Below the pieces are notes generated by a model, which had not been told where the DNA came from, searched no databases, and was given only the letters and a program-made list of their open reading frames with translations. This document shows, one piece after another, positions 37,922-46,457 of a stretch of DNA of 64,000 bases; position 1 is the first letter of the stretch; each line of letters begins with the position of its first letter. This DNA is from Achromobacter xylosoxidans A8 (GTDB lineage: Bacteria; Pseudomonadota; Gammaproteobacteria; Burkholderiales; Burkholderiaceae_B). Location: assembly GCF_000165835.1 (NCBI RefSeq), contig NC_014640.1, positions 1,550,001-1,614,000 of the forward strand, given 5' to 3'. A program made the position numbers and the translations under genes.

Positions 37922-38500
37922 TCAGGGCTGGCGGGGCGGGGTGTCGGAGGAGGGGGCCTGATCCTCCGTCTGGATGTGCTTGCCCAGCCAGATCGACTGG
38001 CCGATCACGAAGACCACCATCAGGCCCATCAGGCCGAAGGCCTTGAAGCTGACCCATTGAGATTCGGTGAAATGGCCGGAAAACGCCACGTACAGGTTGA
38101 GCGCGCCCGCGATCAGGAAGAAGCCGGCCCAGACCAGGTTCAGCCGCTCCCAGGCGGCGTCAGGCAGCTGGATCTGCTTTTCCATCAGGCGGCGGATCAG
38201 GTTGCGGCCGAACAGCAGGCGCGCAAACACCAGCGCGCCGCCGAATAGCCAATACAGCACCGTGGGCTTCCACTTGATGAAGACGTCGCTGTGCAGCCAG
38301 ATCGTGGCCCCGCCGAATACCAGGATGACGGTCAGGTTGATCCAGTGCATGGCCTCGGTGGCGCGGCCCGTCGCCTTCAGCCAGACGATCTGCAGCACGG
38401 CCGCGGCCATGGCGACGCCCGTGGCGATGAAAATGTCCGTGTACCGATAGGCAATGAAGAACAGGAACAGCGGAAACAGGTCGAACAGGAACTTCTTCAT
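37922..38500 (-). CDS. yciB: Inner-membrane-spanning septation protein YciB
   Basis: A 192-residue membrane protein (also called IspZ or septation protein A) with five helices. MKKFLFDLFPLFLFFIAY and the INLTVILVFGGATIWLHSDVFIKWKPT region are strongly typical. It is linked to envelope integrity and cell division. Its start codon directly abuts the msrB stop, so the two are translated from one mRNA. The C-terminal 20 residues are polar and variable. Confidence 0.94.
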   Translation of the reverse strand: MKKFLFDLFPLFLFFIAYRYTDIFIATGVAMAAAVLQIVWLKATGRATEAMHWINLTVILVFGGATIWLHSDVFIKWKPTVLYWLFGGALVFARLLFGRNLIRRLMEKQIQLPDAAWERLNLVWAGFFLIAGALNLYVAFSGHFTESQWVSFKAFGLMGLMVVFVIGQSIWLGKHIQTEDQAPSSDTPPRQP

Positions 38501-38899
38501 TCAGTCTTCTATGGGTTCAAACGTCATCGACAGGGAATTGATGCAATAGCGCAGTCCGGTGGGCTCGGGGCCGTCGGGGAAGACGTGTCCCAGGTGCGAG
38601 TCGCAGACGTTGCACAGCACTTCGGTGCGGACCATGCCGTGGGTGGTGTCGCGTTCTTCGCGCACCAGTTCCGGATCCAGCGCCTGGAAATAGCTGGGCC
38701 AGCCGCAGCCGGCATCGAATTTGGTGTCGGAAGCGAACAGCGCCGTGCCACAGCCCACGCAGCGGTAGATGCCGTGGCTGAACGTATTCCAGTAGCGCCC
38801 GGTGAAGGCCCGTTCGGTACCCTTTTCACGGGTGACGACGTATTCTTCGGGGGAAAGCTGGGCACGCCATTCGGCGTCGGATTTTCGTACTTTGTCCAT
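38501..38899 (-). CDS. msrB: Peptide-methionine (R)-S-oxide reductase MsrB
   Basis: Reduces methionine-R-sulfoxide in proteins. The 132-residue enzyme has zinc-binding CxxC pairs Cys47/Cys50 and Cys96/Cys99 and the catalytic Cys119 in RYCINSLSM; the stretch [11 protein letters not shown] is typical. The ATG at 38899 gives the family N-terminus ([15 protein letters not shown]). The frame is open far upstream across the promoter and into bioM, which is not coding in this direction. First gene of msrB-yciB-bolA-parvulin, divergent from bioM. Confidence 0.95.
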   Translation of the reverse strand: MDKVRKSDAEWRAQLSPEEYVVTREKGTERAFTGRYWNTFSHGIYRCVGCGTALFASDTKFDAGCGWPSYFQALDPELVREERDTTHGMVRTEVLCNVCDSHLGHVFPDGPEPTGLRYCINSLSMTFEPIED

Positions 38900-38918
38900 A
38901 TGAGCTCTTGGAGTCCCG

Positions 38919-38943
38919 ATGCCCGAAATGGTTCGGGCATAAT
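38919..38943. promoter_or_regulatory. Palindrome and -10 element between msrB and bioM
   Basis: ATGCCCGAA / TTCGGGCAT form a perfect nine-base inverted repeat around ATGG (38919-38940). The right end merges into CATAAT (38938-38943), a -10 candidate for bioM whose start ATG is only eight bases further. A protein bound to the palindrome would block the bioM promoter. It does not resemble known BirA or BioR sites. Confidence 0.45.
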
Positions 38944-38951
38944 CCCGCCCC

Positions 38952-39629
38952 ATGTTAATCGAGTTTGACCAGGCGGTTGTTTCCACGCCCCAGGCGCAAG
39001 TGCTGAATGGGGTGAGCCTGACGCTGGCCGAACGCCGCATCGGCATCGTCGGTCCCAATGGCGCCGGCAAGAGCACGCTGGCGCGGCTGATCAACGGCTT
39101 GGTGCTGCCTTCCGCTGGCAGCGTCAGGGTGGGCGGGCTGGACACCCGCCGCGACCTGAAGGCTGTCCGTCGTCAGGTCGGTTTCGTATTCCAGAATCCC
39201 GAAAATCAGATTGTCTTCCCCATCGTCCGCGAGGACCTGGCGTTCGGCCTGAAGCATCTGGCCCCGGACCGGCAGCAACGCGAAGCCCGCATCGACGCCC
39301 AATTGGGCCACCTGGGCGTGGGCCATCTGGCGGACCGGACCAGCCACACGCTGTCCGGCGGCGAACGCCAACTGGTGGCGCTGGCCGCGGTGCTGGTGAT
39401 GGAGCCGGCGCTGATCGTGTTCGACGAACCCACTACCCAGCTGGATCTGCGCAACCGTAATCGTGTGCGCGATGCCATTGCGGGCCTGCCCCATGACGCC
39501 ATCGTCGTCAGCCACGATCTGGAGCTGCTGGAGGATTTCGACCGGGTCGTGGTGGTGCGCGACGGCAATATCGCGGCCGACGACAAGCCGGCCGCCGCGC
39601 TGCGCTGGTACCGGGAGCACTGCGCATGA
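38952..39629 (+). CDS. bioM: Biotin ECF transporter ATP-binding subunit BioM
   Basis: ABC ATPase of 225 residues. Walker [10 protein letters not shown] (34-42), Q-loop [13 protein letters not shown], signature [15 protein letters not shown], Walker [13 protein letters not shown] and H-loop VSHD are all present; the Q-loop type is that of energy-coupling-factor ATPases. Followed by bioN and bioY it forms a three-part biotin uptake system. There is no Shine-Dalgarno sequence and a -10-like hexamer ends eight bases before the ATG. Confidence 0.93.
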   Translation: MLIEFDQAVVSTPQAQVLNGVSLTLAERRIGIVGPNGAGKSTLARLINGLVLPSAGSVRVGGLDTRRDLKAVRRQVGFVFQNPENQIVFPIVREDLAFGLKHLAPDRQQREARIDAQLGHLGVGHLADRTSHTLSGGERQLVALAAVLVMEPALIVFDEPTTQLDLRNRNRVRDAIAGLPHDAIVVSHDLELLEDFDRVVVVRDGNIAADDKPAAALRWYREHCA

Positions 39630-40222
39630 TGGAACCGCTGTACGTCGCGGGCGACTCCTTCCTGCACCGGCTGCCGGCGTGGCTGAAGCTGTTGGCCCTG
39701 ATGGCGGCGGGCGCGGGCCTGTTCCTGTTGCGTGACCCGCGTTGGCTGGCGCCAGCCTTCCTGGCGGCGGCCGCGCTGGTCTGGTCCACGGGCGTGGCCG
39801 CAGCCACGGTCTGGCGCCAGGTAAAAGGATTGGCATGGGTGCTATTGGCCGTGGGCGCGTTCACCGCCTGGTTCCAGGGCGGGATGGAGGCGCTGGCCGT
39901 GCTGCTGCGCGTCGCTGCGATGGTCGGGCTGGCATTGGCTGTCACGCTCGCCACCCGCACGTCCGATCTGATCGCCGTCTGCGAAAAGGCGCTGATGCCG
40001 CTTGAACGCATGCGGCTGGTGGATGCCGGCAAGGTCGCGCTGGCCCTGGCGCTGGCCCTGCGTTTCGTGCCCGAGATCTGGCGCAATTTCCAGGAAATCC
40101 GCGAAGCGCAGGCGGCCCGCGGGCTGGGCGCCAATCCGGTGGCGCTGATCGTGCCCCTGATCGTGCTGACGCTGAAAAGGGCGCAGGAAGTATCCGAAGC
40201 AATAGACGCGCGCAGCCACTGA
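39626..40222 (+). CDS. bioN: Biotin ECF transporter transmembrane subunit BioN
   Basis: T-component of 198 residues with about five helices. The coupling helices carry EAQAARGLG (about 162-170) and SEAIDARSH at the C-terminus, the Ala-Arg motifs that contact the ATPase. Its start overlaps the bioM stop (ATGA at 39626-39629), with a second ATG directly after. It links BioM to the biotin-binding BioY. Confidence 0.93.
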   Translation: MMEPLYVAGDSFLHRLPAWLKLLALMAAGAGLFLLRDPRWLAPAFLAAAALVWSTGVAAATVWRQVKGLAWVLLAVGAFTAWFQGGMEALAVLLRVAAMVGLALAVTLATRTSDLIAVCEKALMPLERMRLVDAGKVALALALALRFVPEIWRNFQEIREAQAARGLGANPVALIVPLIVLTLKRAQEVSEAIDARSH

Positions 40223-40262
40223 GGGCTGCGCGCCCTGTTCCATCTCCCAAAGGGGAAAAACC

Positions 40263-40820
40263 GTGAAATCCAGTAATACCGTGCTGATTGCGCTGTTCGC
40301 GGCGCTGATCGTGGTCCTGAGTCTGATTCCGCCGATTCCGCTGCCGGCCATCCCGGTGCCGGTGACGCTGCAGACCCTGGGGGCCATGCTGGCGGGCGCG
40401 ATGCTCGGACCCGTCCGCGGCGCGCTGGCCTGCCTGCTGTACCTGGCGCTGGCGGCGGTCGGGCTGCCCGTGCTGCCGGGCGGCCGGGGAGGGCTGGGCG
40501 CCTTCTTTGGGCCAACGGGCGGCTTCCTTGTCGGCTTGGTAGTGGGCGCCTTCGTGACGGGCTGGCTGGCGCGCAGCCTCGCGGGACGCGCCGTCGGCGG
40601 CTGGGCGAAGTTCGCCGGCTATGTGGTCGCATGCGTGGTCGGCGGCATCGCCGTGGTCTACGCCTGCGGCGTGCCATGGCTGGCCGCGGTGACGAAGATG
40701 GGCCTGGCCAAGGCGGCGATGGCGGTAGCCGTATTCCTGCCCGGCGACTTGGCCAAGGCCGTGGTCGCGGCCTGGGTAGCGTCGCGGGTTGAGCGCGTGT
40801 GGCCGATGTTGGGGCGCTGA
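40263..40820 (+). CDS. bioY: Biotin-binding S-component BioY
   Basis: Substrate-binding membrane subunit of 185 residues with six hydrophobic segments. PIPLPAIPVPVTLQTLGAMLAGAMLG and GPTGGFLVGLVVGAF (in halves) are the standard BioY motifs. The GTG start at 40263 follows AAAGGGG. A biosynthetic bio operon is not in the window, so this is a dedicated uptake unit. The 243 bases that follow, up to the liv binding protein, hold a promoter but no gene. Confidence 0.94.
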   Translation: MKSSNTVLIALFAALIVVLSLIPPIPLPAIPVPVTLQTLGAMLAGAMLGPVRGALACLLYLALAAVGLPVLPGGRGGLGAFFGPTGGFLVGLVVGAFVTGWLARSLAGRAVGGWAKFAGYVVACVVGGIAVVYACGVPWLAAVTKMGLAKAAMAVAVFLPGDLAKAVVAAWVASRVERVWPMLGR

Positions 40821-40978
40821 GACGCGCGCCGCTTTCCAAGGGAATCCCCCAACTGACGGCTGGCGAACTTATCTAGTACAAGTTCGCCATTAACGAATGC
40901 GTTTGCTAAAACGTGTTTCGGGTAGCACATCAGGGAATTACCGGAGTTGCGCATCGTCATCTGATACTGTTTTAACCC

Positions 40979-40984
40979 TATAAT
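40979..40984 (+). promoter_or_regulatory. -10 element upstream of liv cluster A
   Basis: A perfect TATAAT lies in an AT-rich patch (about 40970-41005) unlike the surrounding GC-rich DNA, 79 bases before the ATG at 41064. No clear -35 was found at 16-18 bases, so an activator may be needed. Confidence 0.45.
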
Positions 40985-41063
40985 ATTTTTTTCTGTATAA
41001 CTTTAACTAGGCTCGCCTTAGCCTCGACCGAGGCGCCCAAGAGCCACCACAGGAGACAAAAAT

Positions 41064-42227
41064 ATGCGCAAGCACTTCGGCTTGTCCGCGGCGGCTGCCG
41101 CCATTGCCCTGGCCCTGCCGCTACTGGCGAGCGCCCAGGTCAAGGTTGGCGTGACCGTGTCCAGCACCGGCCCCGCCGCGTCGCTGGGTATCCCCGAGCG
41201 CAACACCGTGGCCCTCCTGCCCAAGGAAGTGGCCGGCCAGAAGATCGAATGGATCGTCCTGGACGACGCTACCGACACGACGCAAGCCGTCAAGAACTCG
41301 CGCAAACTGGCCACCGACGACAAGGTCGACGTGCTGATCGGCACCTCGGTCACGCCGGGCTCGCTGGCCATGGTCGACGTGGCCGCCGAAGCCAAGGTGC
41401 CGATGATCAGCGTGGCCGCCAGCGCCAAGATCGTCGAGCCCGTGGACGACAAGCGCCGCTGGGTCTTCAAGACCCCGCAGAACGACGCGCTGATGGCCGG
41501 CGCCCTGGCTGACGCCATGGCCAAGTCCAAGGTCAAGACCCTGGGCTTCATCGGCTTTGCCGACGCCTACGGCGACGGCTGGCTGGACGTGATGCAAAAG
41601 GCCGCCAAGGCCAAGGGCATCGAAATCGTCGCTATCGAGAAGTACAGCCGCACCGACACCAGCGTGACGGGCCAGGTGCTCAAGCTGGTCGGCGCCAAGC
41701 CTGACGCCATCCTGATCGCGGGCGCCGGCACCCCCTCGGCCCTGCCGCAGAAGGAACTGAAGGCCCGCAACTACGGCGGCACCATCTACCAGACCCACGG
41801 CGCCGCCAACAACGACGTGCTGCGCGTTTGCGGCAAGGACTGCGACGGCATGCTGCTGCCCGCCGGCCCGCTGCTGGTCGCGGCTCAGTTGCCGGACAGC
41901 AACCAGGTCAAGAAATCGGCCCTGGCCTATGTGGAAGCCTACGAAAAGGCCAACGGCGCCGGTTCCACCAACACGTTCGGCGGCCACATGTGGGACGCCG
42001 GTCAGTTGGTCGTGGCCGCACTGCCGGTGGCGTTGAAGTCGGGCGCCAAGCCCGGCACGCCGGAGTTCCGCGCCGCCATGCGCGACGCCCTGGAAGGCGT
42101 GAAGGACCTGGCCGCCTCGCAAGGCGTATTCAACATGTCGCCGACGGACCACGCCGGCTTTGACGAGCGCTCGCGCGTGATGGTCAAGGTGGAAGGCGGC
42201 AAGTGGGTCTACCAGCCCGGCCTGTAA
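41064..42227 (+). CDS. Branched-chain amino acid-type ABC substrate-binding protein, cluster A
   Basis: Periplasmic binding protein of 387 residues (LivK-like, type I fold) with a signal peptide ending at LLASAQ (about 20-25). VKVGVTVSSTGPAASLGIPERN, the GTSVTPGSLA segment, FADAYGDGW and the two cysteines in RVCGKDCDG are visible. The SD GGAGA precedes the ATG. It is the first gene of a complete high-affinity transporter (binding protein, livH, livM-livG fusion, livF). Actual ligand may be a branched-chain amino acid or another compound. Confidence 0.93.
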   Translation: MRKHFGLSAAAAAIALALPLLASAQVKVGVTVSSTGPAASLGIPERNTVALLPKEVAGQKIEWIVLDDATDTTQAVKNSRKLATDDKVDVLIGTSVTPGSLAMVDVAAEAKVPMISVAASAKIVEPVDDKRRWVFKTPQNDALMAGALADAMAKSKVKTLGFIGFADAYGDGWLDVMQKAAKAKGIEIVAIEKYSRTDTSVTGQVLKLVGAKPDAILIAGAGTPSALPQKELKARNYGGTIYQTHGAANNDVLRVCGKDCDGMLLPAGPLLVAAQLPDSNQVKKSALAYVEAYEKANGAGSTNTFGGHMWDAGQLVVAALPVALKSGAKPGTPEFRAAMRDALEGVKDLAASQGVFNMSPTDHAGFDERSRVMVKVEGGKWVYQPGL

Positions 42228-42260
42228 TCCCCAGGATCGCCCGATCCAAGGGTGCATAAA

Positions 42261-42322
42261 GCGCGGCGGCGCCCGCCGCGCGGCACCCCAGCAATGCTTC
42301 GCACCGGCCTTTCCGGCCGGTG
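42261..42322 (+). other. Two tandem hairpins between binding-protein and permease genes, cluster A
   Basis: GCGCGGCGG / CCGCCGCGC around a three-base loop (42261-42281) and CACCGGCC / GGCCGGTG around five bases (42302-42322). Neither has a T-run. Such hairpins behind the first gene commonly protect the binding-protein mRNA end and lower expression of downstream permease genes. Confidence 0.6.
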
Positions 42323-42377
42323 TGTCGTATCAGTGTCCCGGGTGCGGCCGGAACACCAGAATAAATAAGGTTGTTAG

Positions 42378-43415
42378 ATGGATTCCACAATTGCGCTGAT
42401 CCTGCTGCAAGACGGTGTCGTCAACGGCGCCATCTATGCCCTCCTGGGCATGGCTCTGGTGCTGGTATTCGCCGTTACGCGCGTCATTTTCATTCCCCAG
42501 GGCGAGTTCGTGGCGTTCGGCGCCCTGACCCTGGCCATGCTGGTGGACGGCAAAGTGCCGGGCACCGCCTATCTCCTGCCGCTGCTGGGCGTCGTCTGCC
42601 TGGCGCTCGAGCTGCTGCGCGCACTGCGCACCCGTAGCGCCGCCGCGCTGCCCAAGGCCATCGCCACCTGTGTGGTCCTGCCGCTGGCGCTGCTGTGGCT
42701 GACCGTGACCTACACCGCACCCGGCAATTCGCTGTGGCTGAACATGCTGCTGACGCTGCTGCTGGTGATCCCTATGGGTCCGATGGTCTACCGCATCGTC
42801 TACCAGCCGCTGGCCGAAGCCACCGTGCTGGTGCTGCTGATCGTTTCCGTGGCCGTGCACTTCGCGCTCACCGGCCTGGCGCTGGTGTTCTTTGGCGCCG
42901 AAGGCTGGCGCACTCCCGCCTTCGTCAGCGGACAGATCGACCTGGGCTTCATGACCTGGTCGGCGCAAAGCCTGTTCGTGGTGGCGACCTGCGCCATCCT
43001 GATCATCGGCCTGTGGCTGTTCTTCGGCAAGACGCTGTATGGCCGCGCGCTGCGCGCCACGGCGGTCAATCGCCGCGGCGCCCGCCTGGTCGGCATCAGC
43101 ACCACCATGTCCGGCAGTCTGACCTTCACGCTGGCGGTTGCCATCGGCGCCATGTCCGGCATGCTGATCGCGCCCATCACTACGGTGTATTACGACACCG
43201 GCTTCCTGATCGGCCTGAAGGGCTTCGTCGGCGCCATCATCGGCGGTCTGGCCAGCTACCCCGTGGCCGCCGCGGGCTCGCTGCTGGTGGGCGTGCTGGA
43301 ATCCTTCTCGTCCTTCTGGGCCAGCGCCTATAAGGAAGTGATTGTCTTCACCCTGATTATCCCGGTTCTGGTGTGGCGTTCGTTCAGCACCCATCACGTG
43401 GACGAAGAGGAATAA
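42378..43415 (+). CDS. livH: Branched-chain amino acid-type ABC permease LivH, cluster A
   Basis: A 345-residue inner-membrane permease with about nine helices. [22 protein letters not shown] is the usual LivH start, and the EAA-like region [21 protein letters not shown] contacts the ATPase. A helix-rich insertion near residues 75-110 makes it longer than E. coli LivH (308). It follows two hairpins after the binding protein and precedes the fused livM-livG by five bases. Confidence 0.92.
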   Translation: MDSTIALILLQDGVVNGAIYALLGMALVLVFAVTRVIFIPQGEFVAFGALTLAMLVDGKVPGTAYLLPLLGVVCLALELLRALRTRSAAALPKAIATCVVLPLALLWLTVTYTAPGNSLWLNMLLTLLLVIPMGPMVYRIVYQPLAEATVLVLLIVSVAVHFALTGLALVFFGAEGWRTPAFVSGQIDLGFMTWSAQSLFVVATCAILIIGLWLFFGKTLYGRALRATAVNRRGARLVGISTTMSGSLTFTLAVAIGAMSGMLIAPITTVYYDTGFLIGLKGFVGAIIGGLASYPVAAAGSLLVGVLESFSSFWASAYKEVIVFTLIIPVLVWRSFSTHHVDEEE

Positions 43416-43420
43416 ACGTC

Positions 43421-45256
43421 ATGAACCGCATTTTGCTCGTCCTCTTTCTCGTCGTCCTGGCGGGCCTGCCGCTGGTGTCGGCCACGCCCGAATTCTGGGT
43501 GACGCAACTCAACTACATCGGGCTGGCCAGCCTGGTGGTGCTGGGACTGGTGCTCCTGACCGGCGTGGGCGGCCTGACCTCGTTCGGCCAGGCCGCGTTC
43601 GTGGGCCTGGGCGCCTACACCACCGCCTTCCTGACCACGCAATACGATGTCTCGCCCTGGCTGGCGCTGCCGGCCGGGCTGGTCCTGACGGCCGTCGTGG
43701 CCTACCTGCTGGGCGCCATCACCCTGCGCCTGTCGGGCCACTACCTGCCGCTGGGCACCATCGCCTGGGGCCTGTCGCTGTACTTCCTGTTCGGCAACAT
43801 CGACTGGCTGGGCAAGCATGACGGCATCGCCGGCATCGAGCCCATCAGCATCTTCGGCATGTCGCTGGCCAGCGGCCGCCACATCTATTACCTGATCTGG
43901 GTGTTCGTGCTGCTGGCGCTGTGGGCGACCCGCAACCTGCTGAACTCGCGTCCCGGGCGCGCCATCCGCGCGCTCAAGAGCGGCGCCGGCATGGCCGAAT
44001 CCATGGGCGTGAACACCGCTGCCTACAAGGTCGTGATCTTCGTCTGGGCGGCATTGCTGGCCTGCGTGTCCGGCTGGCTCTATGCGCACATGCAGCGCGC
44101 CGTCAGCCCCAGCCCGTTCGGCATCAACTACGGCATCGAATACCTGTTCATGGCGGTGGTCGGTGGCGCCGGCTACGTCTGGGGCGCCTTGCTGGGCTCC
44201 AGCGTCATCCTGGTGCTGAAGGACCAGTTGCAGAACCTGTTGCCCAAGCTGCTCGATACCAACGCCAACTTCGAGATGATCGTCTTCGGCGTGCTGCTGA
44301 TCCTGATGCTGCAATACGCCCGCAACGGCCTGTGGCCGATCCTGGCGGGCTGGTGGGGCAGCATCACCGGCGCCGACGGATCGCGCCGGAACCTGGCGCC
44401 GCCCGCGCCGGCGCCGGCCCTGCCGACGCGCGCGCGTCCGCAAGCGGGCCAGGTGGTGCTCGAAGTGGATGCCATCCGCAAGGAGTTCGGCGGCCTGGTC
44501 GCGGTCAACGACATTTCCTTCAAGGTCGCCTCCGGCGAAATCATGGGCCTGATCGGCCCGAACGGCGCTGGCAAGAGCACGACCTTCAACCTGATCAGCG
44601 GCGTGCTGCCGGTGACGCGCGGCAAGGTCACCTTCATGGGCCAGCGCATCGACAGCCGTTCGGCGCGCGAGATTGCCAAGCTGGGCGTGGGCCGCACCTT
44701 CCAGCACGTGCAACTGCTGCCGGGCATGACGGTGCTGGAGAACGTGGCGCTGGGCGCGCACCTGCGCTCGGACGTCGGCGTGCTGGCGGGCGCCTTGCAT
44801 TCGGATCGCGCCCGCGAGGCGCAGCTGTTGCACGAAGCCGCCGAACAGATCAAGCGCGTCGGCCTGGGCGAGTACCTGTACGAGCAGGCGGGCAACCTGG
44901 CGCTGGGCCAGCAACGCATCCTGGAAATTGCGCGCGCCCTGGCCTCCGACCCGGTATTGCTGCTGCTGGACGAACCCGCCGCCGGCCTGCGCTACAAGGA
45001 AAAGCAGGACCTGGCGCGCGTGCTGGAACAGTTGCGCGCCGAGGGCATGAGCATTCTGCTCGTCGAACACGATATGGATTTTGTGATGCGTCTGACCAAC
45101 CACCTCGTGGTGATGGATTTCGGCACCAAGCTGGCTGAAGGCGTGCCGGCCGACGTGCAAAAGAACCCGGCGGTGCTGGAAGCCTACCTGGGCGGCATCG
45201 ATGACGACCTGCCCGAAGCGGACCAGGCCAAACCCGTGTCGGCAGGAGGCGTGTGA
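43421..45256 (+). CDS. LivM-LivG fusion: ABC permease joined to ATP-binding domain, cluster A
   Basis: One 611-residue protein combines the second permease and an ATPase. Residues 1 to about 315 are LivM-like with about eight helices ([40 protein letters not shown]). After a Pro/Ala linker (about 325-340) an ABC domain follows: Walker [10 protein letters not shown] at 379-387, signature [14 protein letters not shown], Walker [13 protein letters not shown]-loop EHD. The Walker sites look intact. The ATG at 43421 begins the hydrophobic lead; upstream in-frame codons overlap livH. The stop overlaps livF (TGATG). Confidence 0.93.
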   Translation: MNRILLVLFLVVLAGLPLVSATPEFWVTQLNYIGLASLVVLGLVLLTGVGGLTSFGQAAFVGLGAYTTAFLTTQYDVSPWLALPAGLVLTAVVAYLLGAITLRLSGHYLPLGTIAWGLSLYFLFGNIDWLGKHDGIAGIEPISIFGMSLASGRHIYYLIWVFVLLALWATRNLLNSRPGRAIRALKSGAGMAESMGVNTAAYKVVIFVWAALLACVSGWLYAHMQRAVSPSPFGINYGIEYLFMAVVGGAGYVWGALLGSSVILVLKDQLQNLLPKLLDTNANFEMIVFGVLLILMLQYARNGLWPILAGWWGSITGADGSRRNLAPPAPAPALPTRARPQAGQVVLEVDAIRKEFGGLVAVNDISFKVASGEIMGLIGPNGAGKSTTFNLISGVLPVTRGKVTFMGQRIDSRSAREIAKLGVGRTFQHVQLLPGMTVLENVALGAHLRSDVGVLAGALHSDRAREAQLLHEAAEQIKRVGLGEYLYEQAGNLALGQQRILEIARALASDPVLLLLDEPAAGLRYKEKQDLARVLEQLRAEGMSILLVEHDMDFVMRLTNHLVVMDFGTKLAEGVPADVQKNPAVLEAYLGGIDDDLPEADQAKPVSAGGV

Positions 45257-46008
45257 TGAGCGCTCCCGTACTCGAAGTCACCAACCTGTCCGCCCGCTAC
45301 GGTAAGGTGGGCGCGCTGGTGGGCGCCTCGCTCACCGTGCCCGCTGGCAGCATCGTTACCGTGATCGGCGCCAACGGCGCCGGCAAGTCCACCATGCTGA
45401 ACGCCATGATGGGTGCGCTGCCGCAGACCGGCCACGCGGCCGGTACCGTGCAGTACGCCGGCACCGACGTGTCGGGCTGGCAGGTCGAACGCCGCGTCGC
45501 GGCCGGCATGTCGCTGGTGCCCGAGCGCCGCGAACTGTTCGGCACCATGTCGGTGGAAGACAACTTGCTGCTGGGCGGCTTCCGTCGCTACCGCGCCCGC
45601 GAAAGCGGCTGGCGCGACACGCTGAACGAAGTGTTCGACCTGTTCCCGCGGCTGCGCGAGCGCCGTGCGCAGCAGGCCGGCACCCTGTCGGGCGGCGAAC
45701 GCCAGATGCTGGCCGTCGGCCGCGCGCTGATGGCCAAGCCCAACCTGTTGATGCTCGACGAGCCCAGCCTGGGCCTGGCGCCGCGCATCGTGCGCGAGAT
45801 CTTCCACATCATCGCGCGCCTGCGCGAGACCGGCGTGGCGATCCTGCTGGTCGAACAGAATGCACGCGCGGCGCTGCAAGTGGCCGACTACGGCTACGTG
45901 CTGGAAACCGGCGAAGTCATCCTGCACGGTCCGGCGCGCGAACTGGCCGGCGATCCCAAGGTCATCGAAAGCTATCTGGGCCTGGGCAAGGGCGGCGAGC
46001 AAGGCTGA
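45256..46008 (+). CDS. livF: Branched-chain amino acid-type ABC ATP-binding protein LivF, cluster A
   Basis: A 250-residue ATPase. Walker [10 protein letters not shown], signature [16 protein letters not shown], Walker [14 protein letters not shown] and H-loop replacement VEQN are those of LivF. An AGGAGG lies upstream of the ATG at 45256; an in-frame GTG at 45253 is an alternative. It ends cluster A and is followed by a terminator. Confidence 0.94.
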   Translation: MSAPVLEVTNLSARYGKVGALVGASLTVPAGSIVTVIGANGAGKSTMLNAMMGALPQTGHAAGTVQYAGTDVSGWQVERRVAAGMSLVPERRELFGTMSVEDNLLLGGFRRYRARESGWRDTLNEVFDLFPRLRERRAQQAGTLSGGERQMLAVGRALMAKPNLLMLDEPSLGLAPRIVREIFHIIARLRETGVAILLVEQNARAALQVADYGYVLETGEVILHGPARELAGDPKVIESYLGLGKGGEQG

Positions 46009-46029
46009 TCGACCTCGTGCGCACGAAGG

Positions 46030-46060
46030 GCCGGACGCCGCAAGGCATCCGGCTTTTTTT
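46030..46060 (+). terminator. Terminator after liv cluster A
   Basis: GCCGGACGCC / GGCATCCGGC form a slightly mismatched stem with a GCAA loop followed by seven T. It overlaps the last codon of the convergent ASCH gene. Confidence 0.85.
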
Positions 46061-46457
46061 ATCGCTCGAAGACTTCGACCACCCGGAAGCGTTCGCATGC
46101 CAGCATCATGTCCGGCGCATAGCCGCCGTTGCGGTCGAAGTAGGCGATGTGCGCGTCGCGCCAGGCCTCGTAGGGGCCTTCCCCTTCGGCCAGCGCGAAC
46201 GCTTCATCGACCTGGTCGAAGCGCTGGATCAATACGCTGAGCGTCTCGATCACGCAGGCGGGGCGGCCCAGGCCGTCCAGCACCACGTCGCGCCGGCCGG
46301 CCTGGGGCACGGGTTCCTGTTCATTGAAGTCGCGCAGCGCGCCGCAGGTGGCCGTTTTCGTGCCGGCCAGCACCAGCGCCAGCAACTCGTCGGCCAGTTC
46401 GGGCGAATCGCCGAACTGGAAGGTCACGGCGTTTTCATAGGGGGCGGGCGGTTTCAT
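46059..46457 (-). CDS. ASCH domain protein
   Basis: A 132-residue protein with the ASCH fold, related to PUA-like RNA-binding domains: the motif LALVLAGTKTATCGAL and the later conserved PACVIETLSV and EAWRDAHIAYF are typical. Some family members are amidohydrolases of acetylated nucleosides, others may bind RNA. I chose the ATG at 46457, which overlaps the stop of the upstream phospholipase gene (ATGA); an in-frame ATG at 46472 would add five residues. Function unknown. Confidence 0.85.
   Translation of the reverse strand: MKPPAPYENAVTFQFGDSPELADELLALVLAGTKTATCGALRDFNEQEPVPQAGRRDVVLDGLGRPACVIETLSVLIQRFDQVDEAFALAEGEGPYEAWRDAHIAYFDRNGGYAPDMMLACERFRVVEVFER

Noticed and set aside
41064..46008. 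Clusters A and B as a recent duplication.
   Set aside because: Gene order, the LivM-LivG fusion, the binding-protein sequences and the Walker A difference make them distant paralogues, not a recent copy.
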